This document shows, piece by piece, positions 51,813 through 59,949 of a stretch of 64,000 nt of DNA (within the stretch, counting starts at the first letter, position 1; every line of letters begins with the position of its first letter). Origin of the DNA: Promicromonospora sukumoe 327MFSha3.1 (GTDB lineage: Bacteria > Actinomycetota > Actinomycetes > Actinomycetales > Cellulomonadaceae). The stretch is from positions 372,001-436,000 of the forward strand of contig NZ_ARQM01000012.1 in assembly GCF_000385135.1 (NCBI RefSeq). The letters run 5' to 3'. The notes beneath the pieces are model-generated. The model worked only from the letters and a program-made list of their open reading frames with translations, did no database searches and was not told the origin of the DNA. The position numbers and the translations under genes are program-made.

Positions 51813-52803
51813 ACCGCACGAGCTTGGGGAGCACCTCGCGGCCGAACGTCTCGATCCACTCGCGCTGGTTGCGGCCCACGTTGTGCAGGTAGATGCGGTC
51901 GAAGCCCAGGTCCACGTACCGCTGGATCGACGCGCGGTGCTCGTCCGGGTCGGCGGAGATCAGCATCCGTCCGTCGAAGTCCTCGGGCCGGACCATCCGG
52001 GCGAGCTGCGCGAAGTCGTGGGGCGAGCGGATGTCGGAGCGCGGGAACCGCATGCCGCCCACGGGCCACTCGGTCAGCGCGTTCGCCATGGCCTCCTCAT
52101 GGGTGGGCGCCCAGGAGAGGTGGAGCTGGAGCGCCTTGGGCATCTGGCCCCCGTCGCGACCCGACTCGCGGGCGCCGTCGGCGAACCGGGTCAGCAGCGA
52201 GGCCATGCGGTCCAGCGGTGCGGCCTGCGTGATCAGCCCGTCCGCCGCCCGTCCGGCGCGGCGGGCCGTGACCGGACCGGCCGTCGCGACCAGGATCTCG
52301 GGTGCGGCGTCGGGCATGGTCCACAGCCGCGTCGACTCCAGCTTGAAGTAGGTGCCCGCGTGCTTGACGTCCCGGCCGGCGAGGGACCCGGCGAAGAGCT
52401 TGCGGATGATCTCGACCGCCTCGAACATGCGGTTGATCCGCTCGGGCGCCTCGGGCCAGTAGCCGCCCACGACGTGCTCGTTGAGCGCCTCCCCCGAGCC
52501 GACGCCGAGCCAGTGCCGGCCCGGGTTCATCGCCGCGAGCGTCGCGGAGGCCTGGGCCACCACGGCGGGGTGCCACCGGAAGGTCGGCGCCGTGACGGGG
52601 CCCAGGTCCCCCGTCGTGTGCTCCGCGGCGGCCGCGAGCACGTTCCAGACGAAGCCCGCCTGCCCCTGCTGCGGGGTCCAGGGCTGGAAGTGGTCGGCGG
52701 CCATGACGCCGGAGAACCCGTGCGTCTCGGCGAACACCGCCAGCTCCACCGCCTCGCGGGGCGCGAACTGCTCGAGCATCGCGGCATAGCCGATGGTCAC
52801 CAC
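51811..52803 (-). CDS. F420-dependent LLM-class oxidoreductase (glucose-6-phosphate dehydrogenase-like family)
   Basis: Protein of 330 residues with a bacterial-luciferase TIM barrel. Stretches VELAVFAETHGFSGVMAADHFQPWTPQQGQAGFVWNVLAAAAE, HPAVVAQASATLAAMNPGRHWLGVGSGEALNEHVVGGYWPEAPERINRMFEAVEIIRKL and EILVATAGPVTARRAGRAADGLI follow the F420-dependent G6PD/TIGR03557 family closely. His and Glu residues (DHFQPW, GEALNEH) match the active-site region of mycobacterial FGD. The true substrate may differ. It lies 1.7 kb from cofE with a kinase gene between. GTG start at 52803 or 52800. Confidence 0.9.
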   Translation of the reverse strand: MVTIGYAAMLEQFAPREAVELAVFAETHGFSGVMAADHFQPWTPQQGQAGFVWNVLAAAAEHTTGDLGPVTAPTFRWHPAVVAQASATLAAMNPGRHWLGVGSGEALNEHVVGGYWPEAPERINRMFEAVEIIRKLFAGSLAGRDVKHAGTYFKLESTRLWTMPDAAPEILVATAGPVTARRAGRAADGLITQAAPLDRMASLLTRFADGARESGRDGGQMPKALQLHLSWAPTHEEAMANALTEWPVGGMRFPRSDIRSPHDFAQLARMVRPEDFDGRMLISADPDEHRASIQRYVDLGFDRIYLHNVGRNQREWIETFGREVLPKLVR

Positions 52804-52826
52804 GCGGGACAGCCTACGTCCCGCAC

Positions 52827-52870
52827 GTGTCAGACCCTCAGGCCACCCTGGTGATCTGTGGGTCTGACAC
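52827..52870. repeat. Palindrome family E, copy 1
   Basis: Arms 52827-52847 and 52850-52870 (GTGTCAGACCC...GGGTCTGACAC) pair with three mismatches over 21 bases. The right arm matches the copy at 54555 in 20 of 21 positions. Between two same-strand genes. Confidence 0.85.
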
Positions 52871-52878
52871 CTCCAGGG

Positions 52879-53754
52879 TCAGAGGCGGCCGTGCTCCCGG
52901 AGCGCCGCGAGCGCGCCCAGCGTGGCCAAGCCGCGGGCGTCCACCGTCTGGCCCGGCGACCAGTGCAGGTAGTCGAAGTCCCAGCCGCCGTCGTCGAGCT
53001 GCTCCCGCTCCAGGCGGTCCAGCTCGGCCTGGATCAGCGGCTCGGGGAACAGCGCCCGGCTGGGCGTGCCGGGCCGCGGCGACAGCAGCAGGGGCCGGAG
53101 CTTCTCGTCGTCCTCCCCGCCCGAGACGGAGATGGTCCCGTCATCGGCCAGCGCGGGTCGCAGGCGCTCGACGGCGGCCGCGGCCCGGTCCGGCTCCGGC
53201 ACGGCGTCCAGGAAGCGGAGCGCGAACAGCACCGTGTACCCGTCCGTGCGGTGCGCGCCGTCGAGCTCCTTCCAGCACCATGCGGTCGCGGCGTCGAGCC
53301 AGGGGTGCTCCAGGCCCAGCTCCCAGAGATGGGCGGCGATGGCGTACGTGAGGAACCCGTCGTCGTTGGGCCGCATCCAGGGCGCGGCCGGGTAGTCGGC
53401 GGCGGTGGGCAGCACGTGCGGCGCCCGGCCGTCGGGCAGCGCGACGCCGGACAGCCAGTCGGCGGTCTCGGTGGCCAGCACCGCCACGGCGGGATCGGCC
53501 GCGGTGCCCAGCTCGGCGAGCACCTCCAGCGCGGACAGTGCGCCCGAGACCTGGCTGTCGGGGCCGCGCAGGTCGGGTTCCAGGGCGTGGCCCCAGCCGC
53601 CGTCGTCGTTCCGGTAGGGGCGCAGGGCGTCCAGCACCCTGGTGGCCGGCGCCTCGCCGAACAGTGCCGCGAGGCGATGGCGTTCCAGCAGGCGGGCGTC
53701 GTCGTACACGAACCGCCGGGCCGCTGCGAGGTCGATGCTCGTCGATGTGCTCAT
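52879..53754 (-). CDS. Alpha/alpha-toroid protein (prenyltransferase/terpene-cyclase-like fold), function unknown
   Basis: Protein of 291 residues with repeated helix pairs and QW-like or DGGWG turns: LDALRPYRNDDGGWGHALEPDLRGPDSQVSGALSALEVLAELG and REQLDDGGWDFDYLHWSPGQTVDARGLATLGALAAL. This resembles squalene-cyclase/prenyltransferase repeat folds, but the catalytic DxDD or zinc site is not seen. Actinobacteria carry many such soluble proteins of unknown function. It shares direction with the LLM gene and lies behind the AraC-type gene. Confidence 0.72.
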   Translation of the reverse strand: MSTSTSIDLAAARRFVYDDARLLERHRLAALFGEAPATRVLDALRPYRNDDGGWGHALEPDLRGPDSQVSGALSALEVLAELGTAADPAVAVLATETADWLSGVALPDGRAPHVLPTAADYPAAPWMRPNDDGFLTYAIAAHLWELGLEHPWLDAATAWCWKELDGAHRTDGYTVLFALRFLDAVPEPDRAAAAVERLRPALADDGTISVSGGEDDEKLRPLLLSPRPGTPSRALFPEPLIQAELDRLEREQLDDGGWDFDYLHWSPGQTVDARGLATLGALAALREHGRL

Positions 53755-53764
53755 GGGCTCGACG

Positions 53765-54517
53765 CTAGGCCGCGGTCAGGGTGGCGTCTTCCAGGAATCG
53801 GACGGGCGTGAGGCCGGTGAGCCGGCGCACCTCGTCCGACATGTGCGCCTGGCTCGCGTAGCCGGCCACGGCGGCACGCTCCGCGAGGGCCATCGGTACG
53901 CCGGAGGACAGCCCGGCCGCGCCGGACGACAGTCCGATCAGCCGCCGCAGCCGTGCCACTCTGCCGAGCATCTTGGGCCCGTAGCCGACGGCGTCCACGG
54001 TGCGCCGGTGCAGGTGCCGTTCGCTGACGCCGAGCTCCTGCGCCACGCCGGAGATGCGCGCCCCCGGTACGCCGAGCCGGCGGGCGGCGGCCGCGACCAG
54101 GCCGTCGCGCTCGGCCTTGCGCCGCAGAACCGCGCGCGCCAGGAGGTCCAGGCGGCGGGCCGGGCCGGCGGCGTCGAGCGCGTCGGCGAGCGCCGGGCCG
54201 GCGTCGGGCCAGATCGCGGCGAGGGGCACCCTCAGGTCCCGTACCTCTGACGCGGGCAGGCCCAGGACGGCGCCCGCGGCGCCGGGCCGGAGCCGGATGC
54301 CGCTGGTGGGCGACGGCGCGGGCCTCTCGCTCGGCCGGGAGACGACGGGGCCGGTGTCGGCGCCGACGATCACCAGCTCGCCGTCGAGCCGCACGAGGTC
54401 GACGCAGCCGTCCGGGATGATCCGTTGCTCGTGCCCCGGTGGCGCGTCGTGCTCCCACAGGCAGGCGACCACCGGCAGCAGGCCGGTGGGCGGTGCGAGC
54501 TCGCGGTACGGGGTCAT
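53765..54517 (-). CDS. AraC-family transcriptional regulator
   Basis: Protein of 250 residues. An N-terminal sensory domain (YRELAPPTGLLPVVACLWEHDAPPGHEQRIIPDGCVDLVRLDGELVIVGADTGP) is of the DUF6597 type common in small AraC proteins. The C-terminal pair of helix-turn-helix motifs is GARISGVAQELGVSERHLHRRTVDAVGYGPKMLGRVARLRRLI and AVAGYASQAHMSDEVRRLTGLTPVRFL. It starts 10 bases beyond the toroid gene and may be co-transcribed with it. ATG 54517 was preferred over an upstream in-frame start. Confidence 0.9.
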   Translation of the reverse strand: MTPYRELAPPTGLLPVVACLWEHDAPPGHEQRIIPDGCVDLVRLDGELVIVGADTGPVVSRPSERPAPSPTSGIRLRPGAAGAVLGLPASEVRDLRVPLAAIWPDAGPALADALDAAGPARRLDLLARAVLRRKAERDGLVAAAARRLGVPGARISGVAQELGVSERHLHRRTVDAVGYGPKMLGRVARLRRLIGLSSGAAGLSSGVPMALAERAAVAGYASQAHMSDEVRRLTGLTPVRFLEDATLTAA

Positions 54518-54554
54518 GGCGGACACGCTACGCGCCGCCTCCGACACTCCCCCG

Positions 54555-54596
54555 TGTCAGACCCACAGGTCACCCCAGGGAACTGTGGGTCTGACA
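54555..54596. repeat. Palindrome family E, copy 2
   Basis: Perfect 14-bp arms TGTCAGACCCACAG (54555-54568) and complement (54583-54596). It lies between divergent genes (araC-type and the ABC exporter), so it is not a terminator. A half copy GTGTCAGACCC is at 58261-58271. Confidence 0.85.
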
Positions 54597-54643
54597 GGTC
54601 GGGGGCCGGGTGGAGTGTCAGTGGCGGGTGGCAGAGTCGTCCC

Positions 54644-57600
54644 ATGCCCCTCGTACCGGCTCGACCGAGCCGCAGGCTCCGCCTGCCCCGCGACCAGCGT
54701 CACGGCCCGTGGCGCCGTCGCGCGCTGCGGGTCGGCGCCGTCGCGGTCCCGGCCGCGCTGCTGGCGGCGGGGGCGTCGTCGTACGCCGCGGTGGTCACGG
54801 GGCGGATGGCCGCTGACCCGGCCCGGGACACGCTGATCCTGCTCGCGGCGGTGAGCGCGGCGGTCGTGGCGCTGGACGCCGTGACGTGGCTGGTGGTGCA
54901 GCGCGGCGTCGCCCGCGCGGAGGCGGTCCTGAGGTCCGAGCTGGCGGCCGCCGCCCTGGGCCAGCCGCTGCCCGCGCTGGAGGACCAGGCGGTGGGCGAG
55001 CTCCTGGACCGCGTCAACGGCGATCCGGAGCGGCTCACCCGGGCGATCAGCGGGATCGGCATCACGCTGGGCCAGGCGGGGATCAGCCTGGTGGTGGGTT
55101 GGGTGGCCGCGGGCCTGGTCTGGTGGCCGGCCTGGTTCGCGTTCCCGCTGGTCGCGGCGGCGGTGCTGGTGTTCGCACGCCGGTCGGCGCGCCCGTTGCG
55201 TGACCTGAGCAAGCGCAGCTCGGAGGCCGGCTCGGAGCACATGGCGCAGTTCGAGGAGGCCGTGGCGGCCCGGGACGACCTGCGCACCGCGCAGGGCCAG
55301 CCGTACGTGCTGCGGCGGTACGCCGAGCTGGCCGCGCGCCAGATCCGGCTCCGGGAGGACTGGTCGGTGGCGTTCTCGCGCGTGCGGCTGCGCACCGAGC
55401 TGCCGCTGGACGCCCTGGTGGGCGCCGTGCTGGTGGGCGGGGTCTGGTCGGTGACCGGCGGCGCGCTCGACCTCGCGCGGCTGGTCACGCTGTGGCTGCT
55501 GGTGACGGGGTTCGTCGGCCGGGTCGACGTGCTCGGCCGGCTGCTGCCCCGGGTCGAGGAGGCGATCGGCACGTTCCATCGCGTACGCGACCTGCTGGCC
55601 GCACCGCAGGAGCCCGAGGGCGGCGCGCCGTTCCCCGTGCGGGCGGGCGGCGTCGAGGTCGAGCTGCGCGACCTGACCTTCTCCTACGGCGAGGGCTTCG
55701 CCCTGGGCCCGCTGTCCCTGACGGTCCCGGCGGGCACCACCTGCGCGCTCGTGGGGCGCACGGGCTCGGGCAAGACGACGCTGACCAAGGTGCTGTCCCG
55801 TGCGGTCGACCCGCCCGCGGGCAGCGTGTTCCTGGACGGCCGGGACATCACCGGCCTGGACGTGCACGGGCTGCGCACGCGGGTCGGCGTCGTGGGCCAG
55901 CGCACCGAGATCCTCGCGGCGACGCTCGCCCACAACATCACGCTGTGGGCGCCCGTTCCCGCCTCTCGGGTGGAGCAGGCGGTGGACGCACTCGGCCTGC
56001 GCGCCTGGGTCGCGGCACTGCCCGACGGGCTCGACACGCGTCTGGGGTCCGACGGCGTGACCCTGTCCGCGGGCGAGGAGCAGCTCGTGGCCTTCGCCCG
56101 GCTCCTGGTGCGCGACGTCGAGGTGGTCGTGCTGGACGAGGCCACCGCCCGCATGGACCCCGCGACGGCGGAGCGGGTCACCCTGGCCGCACAGGCCCTC
56201 CTGGCGGGGCGGACGGCGATCGTGGTGGCGCACCGGCTGGCCACCGCCCGGCATGCCGACACCGTCGCCGTGCTGGACGGCGGCCGCCTCGTGGAGCACG
56301 GGGCCTGGGACCGGCTCGCGGCCGCGGACGGCCACTTCGCGCGGCTGGTCGCGGCGGCGGGGTTCACGGAGACGGGACCTGCCGGGACAGGGCCGACTGC
56401 GGCTGTGGCCGCGGCGGCCGGGCTCGACCGGCAACCGCAGACGAACGACGGGCAGGTGACCGGCCGGGCCGCCGCCGACGGTCAGGGCGAGACCGCACGC
56501 GCGCCCGGCTCCCCCGGGGCCGAGCCCGCGCCACGCCGGCGCACCTCGATCGCCCGGGCCGTGTGGAGCACGCTGCGCGCCCGGCCGCACGGCATGCTGG
56601 TCCCGGCGGTCGTGTTCGAGGTGGCCGACTACCTGACCTCGACCGGCCTGGTGGTCGGCTGGCTGTGGGCGTCGACGGTGGTGGGCCTGGAGCAGGGCTC
56701 GGCGCCGTGGCTGCTCGTGAGCGCCATCCTCGCGGCGATCGTGGCCAACACCCTGCTCCCGCTCACGGTCCGGCTGACGAGCACCCGCTGGTGGGTCGAC
56801 TCCCGGATGCGGCTGCACCTCTCCCTGCTGCGCGGGCAGACGGCGCAGCGGCGGACCGTCCGCGACGCGCCCGGGGAGATCGCGGCCCGCGCGCAGGAGG
56901 ACTACCGGCTCACCGGCCACACCCAGGCGTGGACCGAGGTGCTGACCGCGCCGCTCACCCTCGCCGTCCTGGTGGTGCTGAGCGGCAGCTGGCTGGCCGG
57001 CGCGATCGGCCTGGCCATGGCGGGCGTCATGTTCGCGGCGCAGGTGCTCGGCAGCCGGTCGGTCGCCACGGCTGCGCGGCGGGCCGGCGACGCCGCCGCG
57101 GAGCTGGGCCGGCTGCTCGGCTCCGCCCTCGACTCGGTACGCACGGTCAAGCTCGCGTCGGCCACCGGGGGCGTCCTCGCCCAGGTCGCCAGGGTCGACG
57201 GACGCCGCGTGCACGCGTCTCTGGTCGAGGAGCGGACCAGCTTCCTGGTGGGACTGGCCCCGTCGGTCCTGAGCCGCGTCGCGACGGTGCTCGCCTGGAC
57301 GCTGCACCTGACGGGCACGTGGTCCCTGGGCACGGCGCTCCTGGTCAGCACCTCGATCGGGACCTTCAGCTGGATCGGCTACAGCCTGGGCGCGCTGGTC
57401 ACGAGTGCGGCGTCGGCCCGGCGCTGGGTCGAGGTCTCCGCGCGGTACGCCGGCACCGAGCGCCTCGCGGACGTGCCCCGCGACGTGGACCTGTTCGCCG
57501 GCACCGCCACGCCGCAGGCCGCGCCGGCCGGCCCCGGTGCCCCCACCGCCCCCGGTCCCCTGCGCGAGCTCCGTCTCGACGGCCTCAGCGCGACCCACGA

Positions 57601-58240
57601 CGACGGCACCGTCGGCGTGTCCGGGGTGGACCTGACCGTGCGGCGCGGCGACCTGGTCCTCGTGGTGGGCCGCGTCGGCTCCGGCAAGTCGTCGCTGCTG
57701 GGCGCGCTGTCGGGGCTCGTCGACCTCGGTGGGCGGCTCGCCTGGAACGGCACGTCGGTCACGGACCCCGAGACGTTCCTGCGCCCGCCGCGCGTCGCGC
57801 ACGTCGCGCAGGTGCCGCACGTCGTGTCGGGCACGGTGGCCGACAACGTACGGCTCGACCACGACCGCCCGGTCGACGGTCCCGTCCGGTCGGCAGGGCT
57901 GGACCGCGACGTCGCCGAGGCGGGCGGCACCGGCACGATGGTCGGTCACCGAGGGCTACGGCTCTCCGGCGGCCAGGTGCAGCGGCTCGGCCTGGCCCGG
58001 GCGCTGGCCACGGGCTCGGACCTGCTGCTCGTCGACGACGTCTCCTCGGCGCTCGACGCCGTCACCGAGGCGGAGGTATGGACGGCACTGCGGGCGGCGG
58101 GCACCACGGTGCTGGGCACCACGTCGCGCGCCGCGACCCTCGCCGTCGCCGACCGGGTGGTGGTGCTCGACGGCGGACGCATGGCCGCCGTCGGGCACTG
58201 GCACGACCTGGAGCCGAGCTGGTCCCACCTCGCCGGCTGA
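54644..58240 (+). CDS. Fused ABC exporter: two membrane domains and two ATPases in one chain
   Basis: Protein of 1198 residues with order TMD1-NBD1-linker-TMD2-NBD2. NBD1: Walker A GRTGSGKTT, altered signature LSAGEEQ, Walker B VVVLDEAT. NBD2: Walker A GRVGSGKSS, normal signature LSGGQVQ, Walker B LLLVDDVSSALD, where the catalytic Glu is replaced by Asp. The two nucleotide sites would therefore be unequal, as in heterodimeric exporters (for example TM287/288 type) and ABCC proteins. A Pro/Ala/Gly linker of about 70 residues joins the halves. It is probably an exporter of lipids or drugs; the cargo is unknown. Start at ATG 54644. Confidence 0.9.
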   Translation: MPLVPARPSRRLRLPRDQRHGPWRRRALRVGAVAVPAALLAAGASSYAAVVTGRMAADPARDTLILLAAVSAAVVALDAVTWLVVQRGVARAEAVLRSELAAAALGQPLPALEDQAVGELLDRVNGDPERLTRAISGIGITLGQAGISLVVGWVAAGLVWWPAWFAFPLVAAAVLVFARRSARPLRDLSKRSSEAGSEHMAQFEEAVAARDDLRTAQGQPYVLRRYAELAARQIRLREDWSVAFSRVRLRTELPLDALVGAVLVGGVWSVTGGALDLARLVTLWLLVTGFVGRVDVLGRLLPRVEEAIGTFHRVRDLLAAPQEPEGGAPFPVRAGGVEVELRDLTFSYGEGFALGPLSLTVPAGTTCALVGRTGSGKTTLTKVLSRAVDPPAGSVFLDGRDITGLDVHGLRTRVGVVGQRTEILAATLAHNITLWAPVPASRVEQAVDALGLRAWVAALPDGLDTRLGSDGVTLSAGEEQLVAFARLLVRDVEVVVLDEATARMDPATAERVTLAAQALLAGRTAIVVAHRLATARHADTVAVLDGGRLVEHGAWDRLAAADGHFARLVAAAGFTETGPAGTGPTAAVAAAAGLDRQPQTNDGQVTGRAAADGQGETARAPGSPGAEPAPRRRTSIARAVWSTLRARPHGMLVPAVVFEVADYLTSTGLVVGWLWASTVVGLEQGSAPWLLVSAILAAIVANTLLPLTVRLTSTRWWVDSRMRLHLSLLRGQTAQRRTVRDAPGEIAARAQEDYRLTGHTQAWTEVLTAPLTLAVLVVLSGSWLAGAIGLAMAGVMFAAQVLGSRSVATAARRAGDAAAELGRLLGSALDSVRTVKLASATGGVLAQVARVDGRRVHASLVEERTSFLVGLAPSVLSRVATVLAWTLHLTGTWSLGTALLVSTSIGTFSWIGYSLGALVTSAASARRWVEVSARYAGTERLADVPRDVDLFAGTATPQAAPAGPGAPTAPGPLRELRLDGLSATHDDGTVGVSGVDLTVRRGDLVLVVGRVGSGKSSLLGALSGLVDLGGRLAWNGTSVTDPETFLRPPRVAHVAQVPHVVSGTVADNVRLDHDRPVDGPVRSAGLDRDVAEAGGTGTMVGHRGLRLSGGQVQRLGLARALATGSDLLLVDDVSSALDAVTEAEVWTALRAAGTTVLGTTSRAATLAVADRVVVLDGGRMAAVGHWHDLEPSWSHLAG

Positions 58241-58263
58241 CCAGCCAGACCGTCCCGCGCGTG

Positions 58264-59949
58264 TCAGACCCCGACGGCCCGCCGGTCCGCCCGGCGCGCG
58301 GCCTGTGCGTCCGGGTCCGCGACGGGCGCGGCGGCCACGAGGGCTCGCGTGTACGGGTCCTCGGGCGCGCCGAGCACCCGCGCCGTCACGCCGGTCTCGA
58401 CGATGCGCCCCTCCCGCATGACGGCGACCCGGCCGGCCACGCGCTCCACGACCGCCAGGTCGTGCGACACGAACAGGCACGCGAAGCCGAGCTCGGCCTG
58501 GAGGTCGCCGAACAGGTCCAGCACGTGCGCCTGCACCGACACGTCGAGCGCGGAGGTCGGCTCGTCCGCCACCAGCACCTGCGGCCCGAGGGCCACGGCC
58601 CGGGCGATCGCCACCCGCTGCCGCTGCCCGCCCGACAGCTCGTGCGGGTACCGCGGCCCGTACTGCGGGCCGAGCCGCACCAGGTCCAGCAGCTCCCGCA
58701 CCCGGGCCTCGCGCGCGGGCCGGTCCAGCCCGGAGTGCAGCCGCAGCGGCTCGTCGACCGACTGCGCCACGGTCCAGCGCGGGTTCAGCGTCGACGCCGG
58801 GTCCTGGAACACCACACCCGTCGCCCGACGCCGCTCCGCCCGCTGCCGGCGTGAGGCCCGAGCCAGGTCGACGCCGTCCACGACCGCGCGGCCCGACGTC
58901 GGGCGCAGCAGCCCGGCGACCACCTGGCCGAGGGTCGACTTGCCCGAGCCCGACTCCCCGACCAGGCCCAGCACCTCGCCGCGGCCGATCTCCAGCGTGA
59001 CGCCGGCAGCCGCGACGACGGGGTGCCGGCCGCCGTAGGTGACGATGACGTCGTCGAGCAGCACGGCGGCACCGCCCGCCCCGACACCGTTGGTCGAGCC
59101 ACCACCGCTGGTCTCGACCCGCGACCCCCGCTCCCCCAGCCGCGGCACCGCCGCGAGCAGCGTGCGCGTGTATTCCTCGCGCGGCGCCGCGAACAGCTCG
59201 CGCACCGGGGCCGCCTCGACGATCCGGCCGTCGTGCATCACCACCACGTCGTCGGCGAGGTCCGCCACCACGCCCATGTCGTGCGTGATGAGCAGCACGG
59301 CCGTGCCGCGCTCGTCGCGCAGCCCGCGCAGCAGGTCGAGGATCCCGGCCTGGACGGTGACGTCCAGCGCCGTCGTCGGCTCGTCCGCGATGATCGCGAC
59401 CGGGTCCTGGGACAGTCCCATCGCCACGAGCGCGCGCTGGAGCTGGCCGCCCGAGAGCTGGTGCGGGTAGGACGCCGCGACCCGCTCCGGGTCGCGCAGA
59501 CCCGCCTCGAGCAGCAGCTCGAGCACGCGCTCGTGCGCGGCGCGCCGGTTCGGCCGGTCGGGTCCGCGCAGGTGCGCCCGCAGCGCCTCGGCGATCTGGT
59601 CGCCGACGGTCAGCACGGGGTTCCAGGCGCTCATCGGCTCCTGCGAGACGAGCGAGAGCACCGCGCCCCGCACCTCGCGAAACGTCTCGGCCGACGCCCC
59701 GACCAGCTCAGCACCAGCACCCAGCCGGATCGACCCGCCCATCACGGCGGACTCCGGCAGCAGCCCGAGCACCGCCATCGCGGACACCGTCTTGCCCGAG
59801 CCGGACTCGCCCACCAGCGCCGTCACGCGCCCGGGCCGCAGCGTCCAGGACACGCCGTCGACGGCGGGCGCCGCGGCGTCGTCGAACACGACGGACAGCC
59901 CCTCCACCTGCAGGAGGGGCTGTCCGTCGGTCACCAGAATCTCGCTCAC
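58264..59949 (-). CDS. Peptide-type ABC importer, fused dual ATPase (DppD-DppF-like)
   Basis: Protein of 561 residues made of two NBDs. N-half: Walker A GESGSGKTV, signature LSGGQLQRA, Walker B AIIADEPTTALDVT. C-half: GESGSGKST, LSGGQRQRV, VLVADEPTSALDVS. Both have the YTRTLLAA / YTRALVAA C-terminal motif of oligopeptide-type ATPases. GTG start overlaps the stop of the binding-protein gene by four bases. It is the last gene of the leftward four-gene importer operon. Cargo is discussed under the leader peptide. Confidence 0.93.
   Translation of the reverse strand: MSEILVTDGQPLLQVEGLSVVFDDAAAPAVDGVSWTLRPGRVTALVGESGSGKTVSAMAVLGLLPESAVMGGSIRLGAGAELVGASAETFREVRGAVLSLVSQEPMSAWNPVLTVGDQIAEALRAHLRGPDRPNRRAAHERVLELLLEAGLRDPERVAASYPHQLSGGQLQRALVAMGLSQDPVAIIADEPTTALDVTVQAGILDLLRGLRDERGTAVLLITHDMGVVADLADDVVVMHDGRIVEAAPVRELFAAPREEYTRTLLAAVPRLGERGSRVETSGGGSTNGVGAGGAAVLLDDVIVTYGGRHPVVAAAGVTLEIGRGEVLGLVGESGSGKSTLGQVVAGLLRPTSGRAVVDGVDLARASRRQRAERRRATGVVFQDPASTLNPRWTVAQSVDEPLRLHSGLDRPAREARVRELLDLVRLGPQYGPRYPHELSGGQRQRVAIARAVALGPQVLVADEPTSALDVSVQAHVLDLFGDLQAELGFACLFVSHDLAVVERVAGRVAVMREGRIVETGVTARVLGAPEDPYTRALVAAAPVADPDAQAARRADRRAVGV

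Noticed and set aside
54557-57949. Long minus-strand open frame opposite the fused ABC exporter
   Set aside because: Shadow of the GC-rich coding strand; the exporter frame has Walker and signature motifs.
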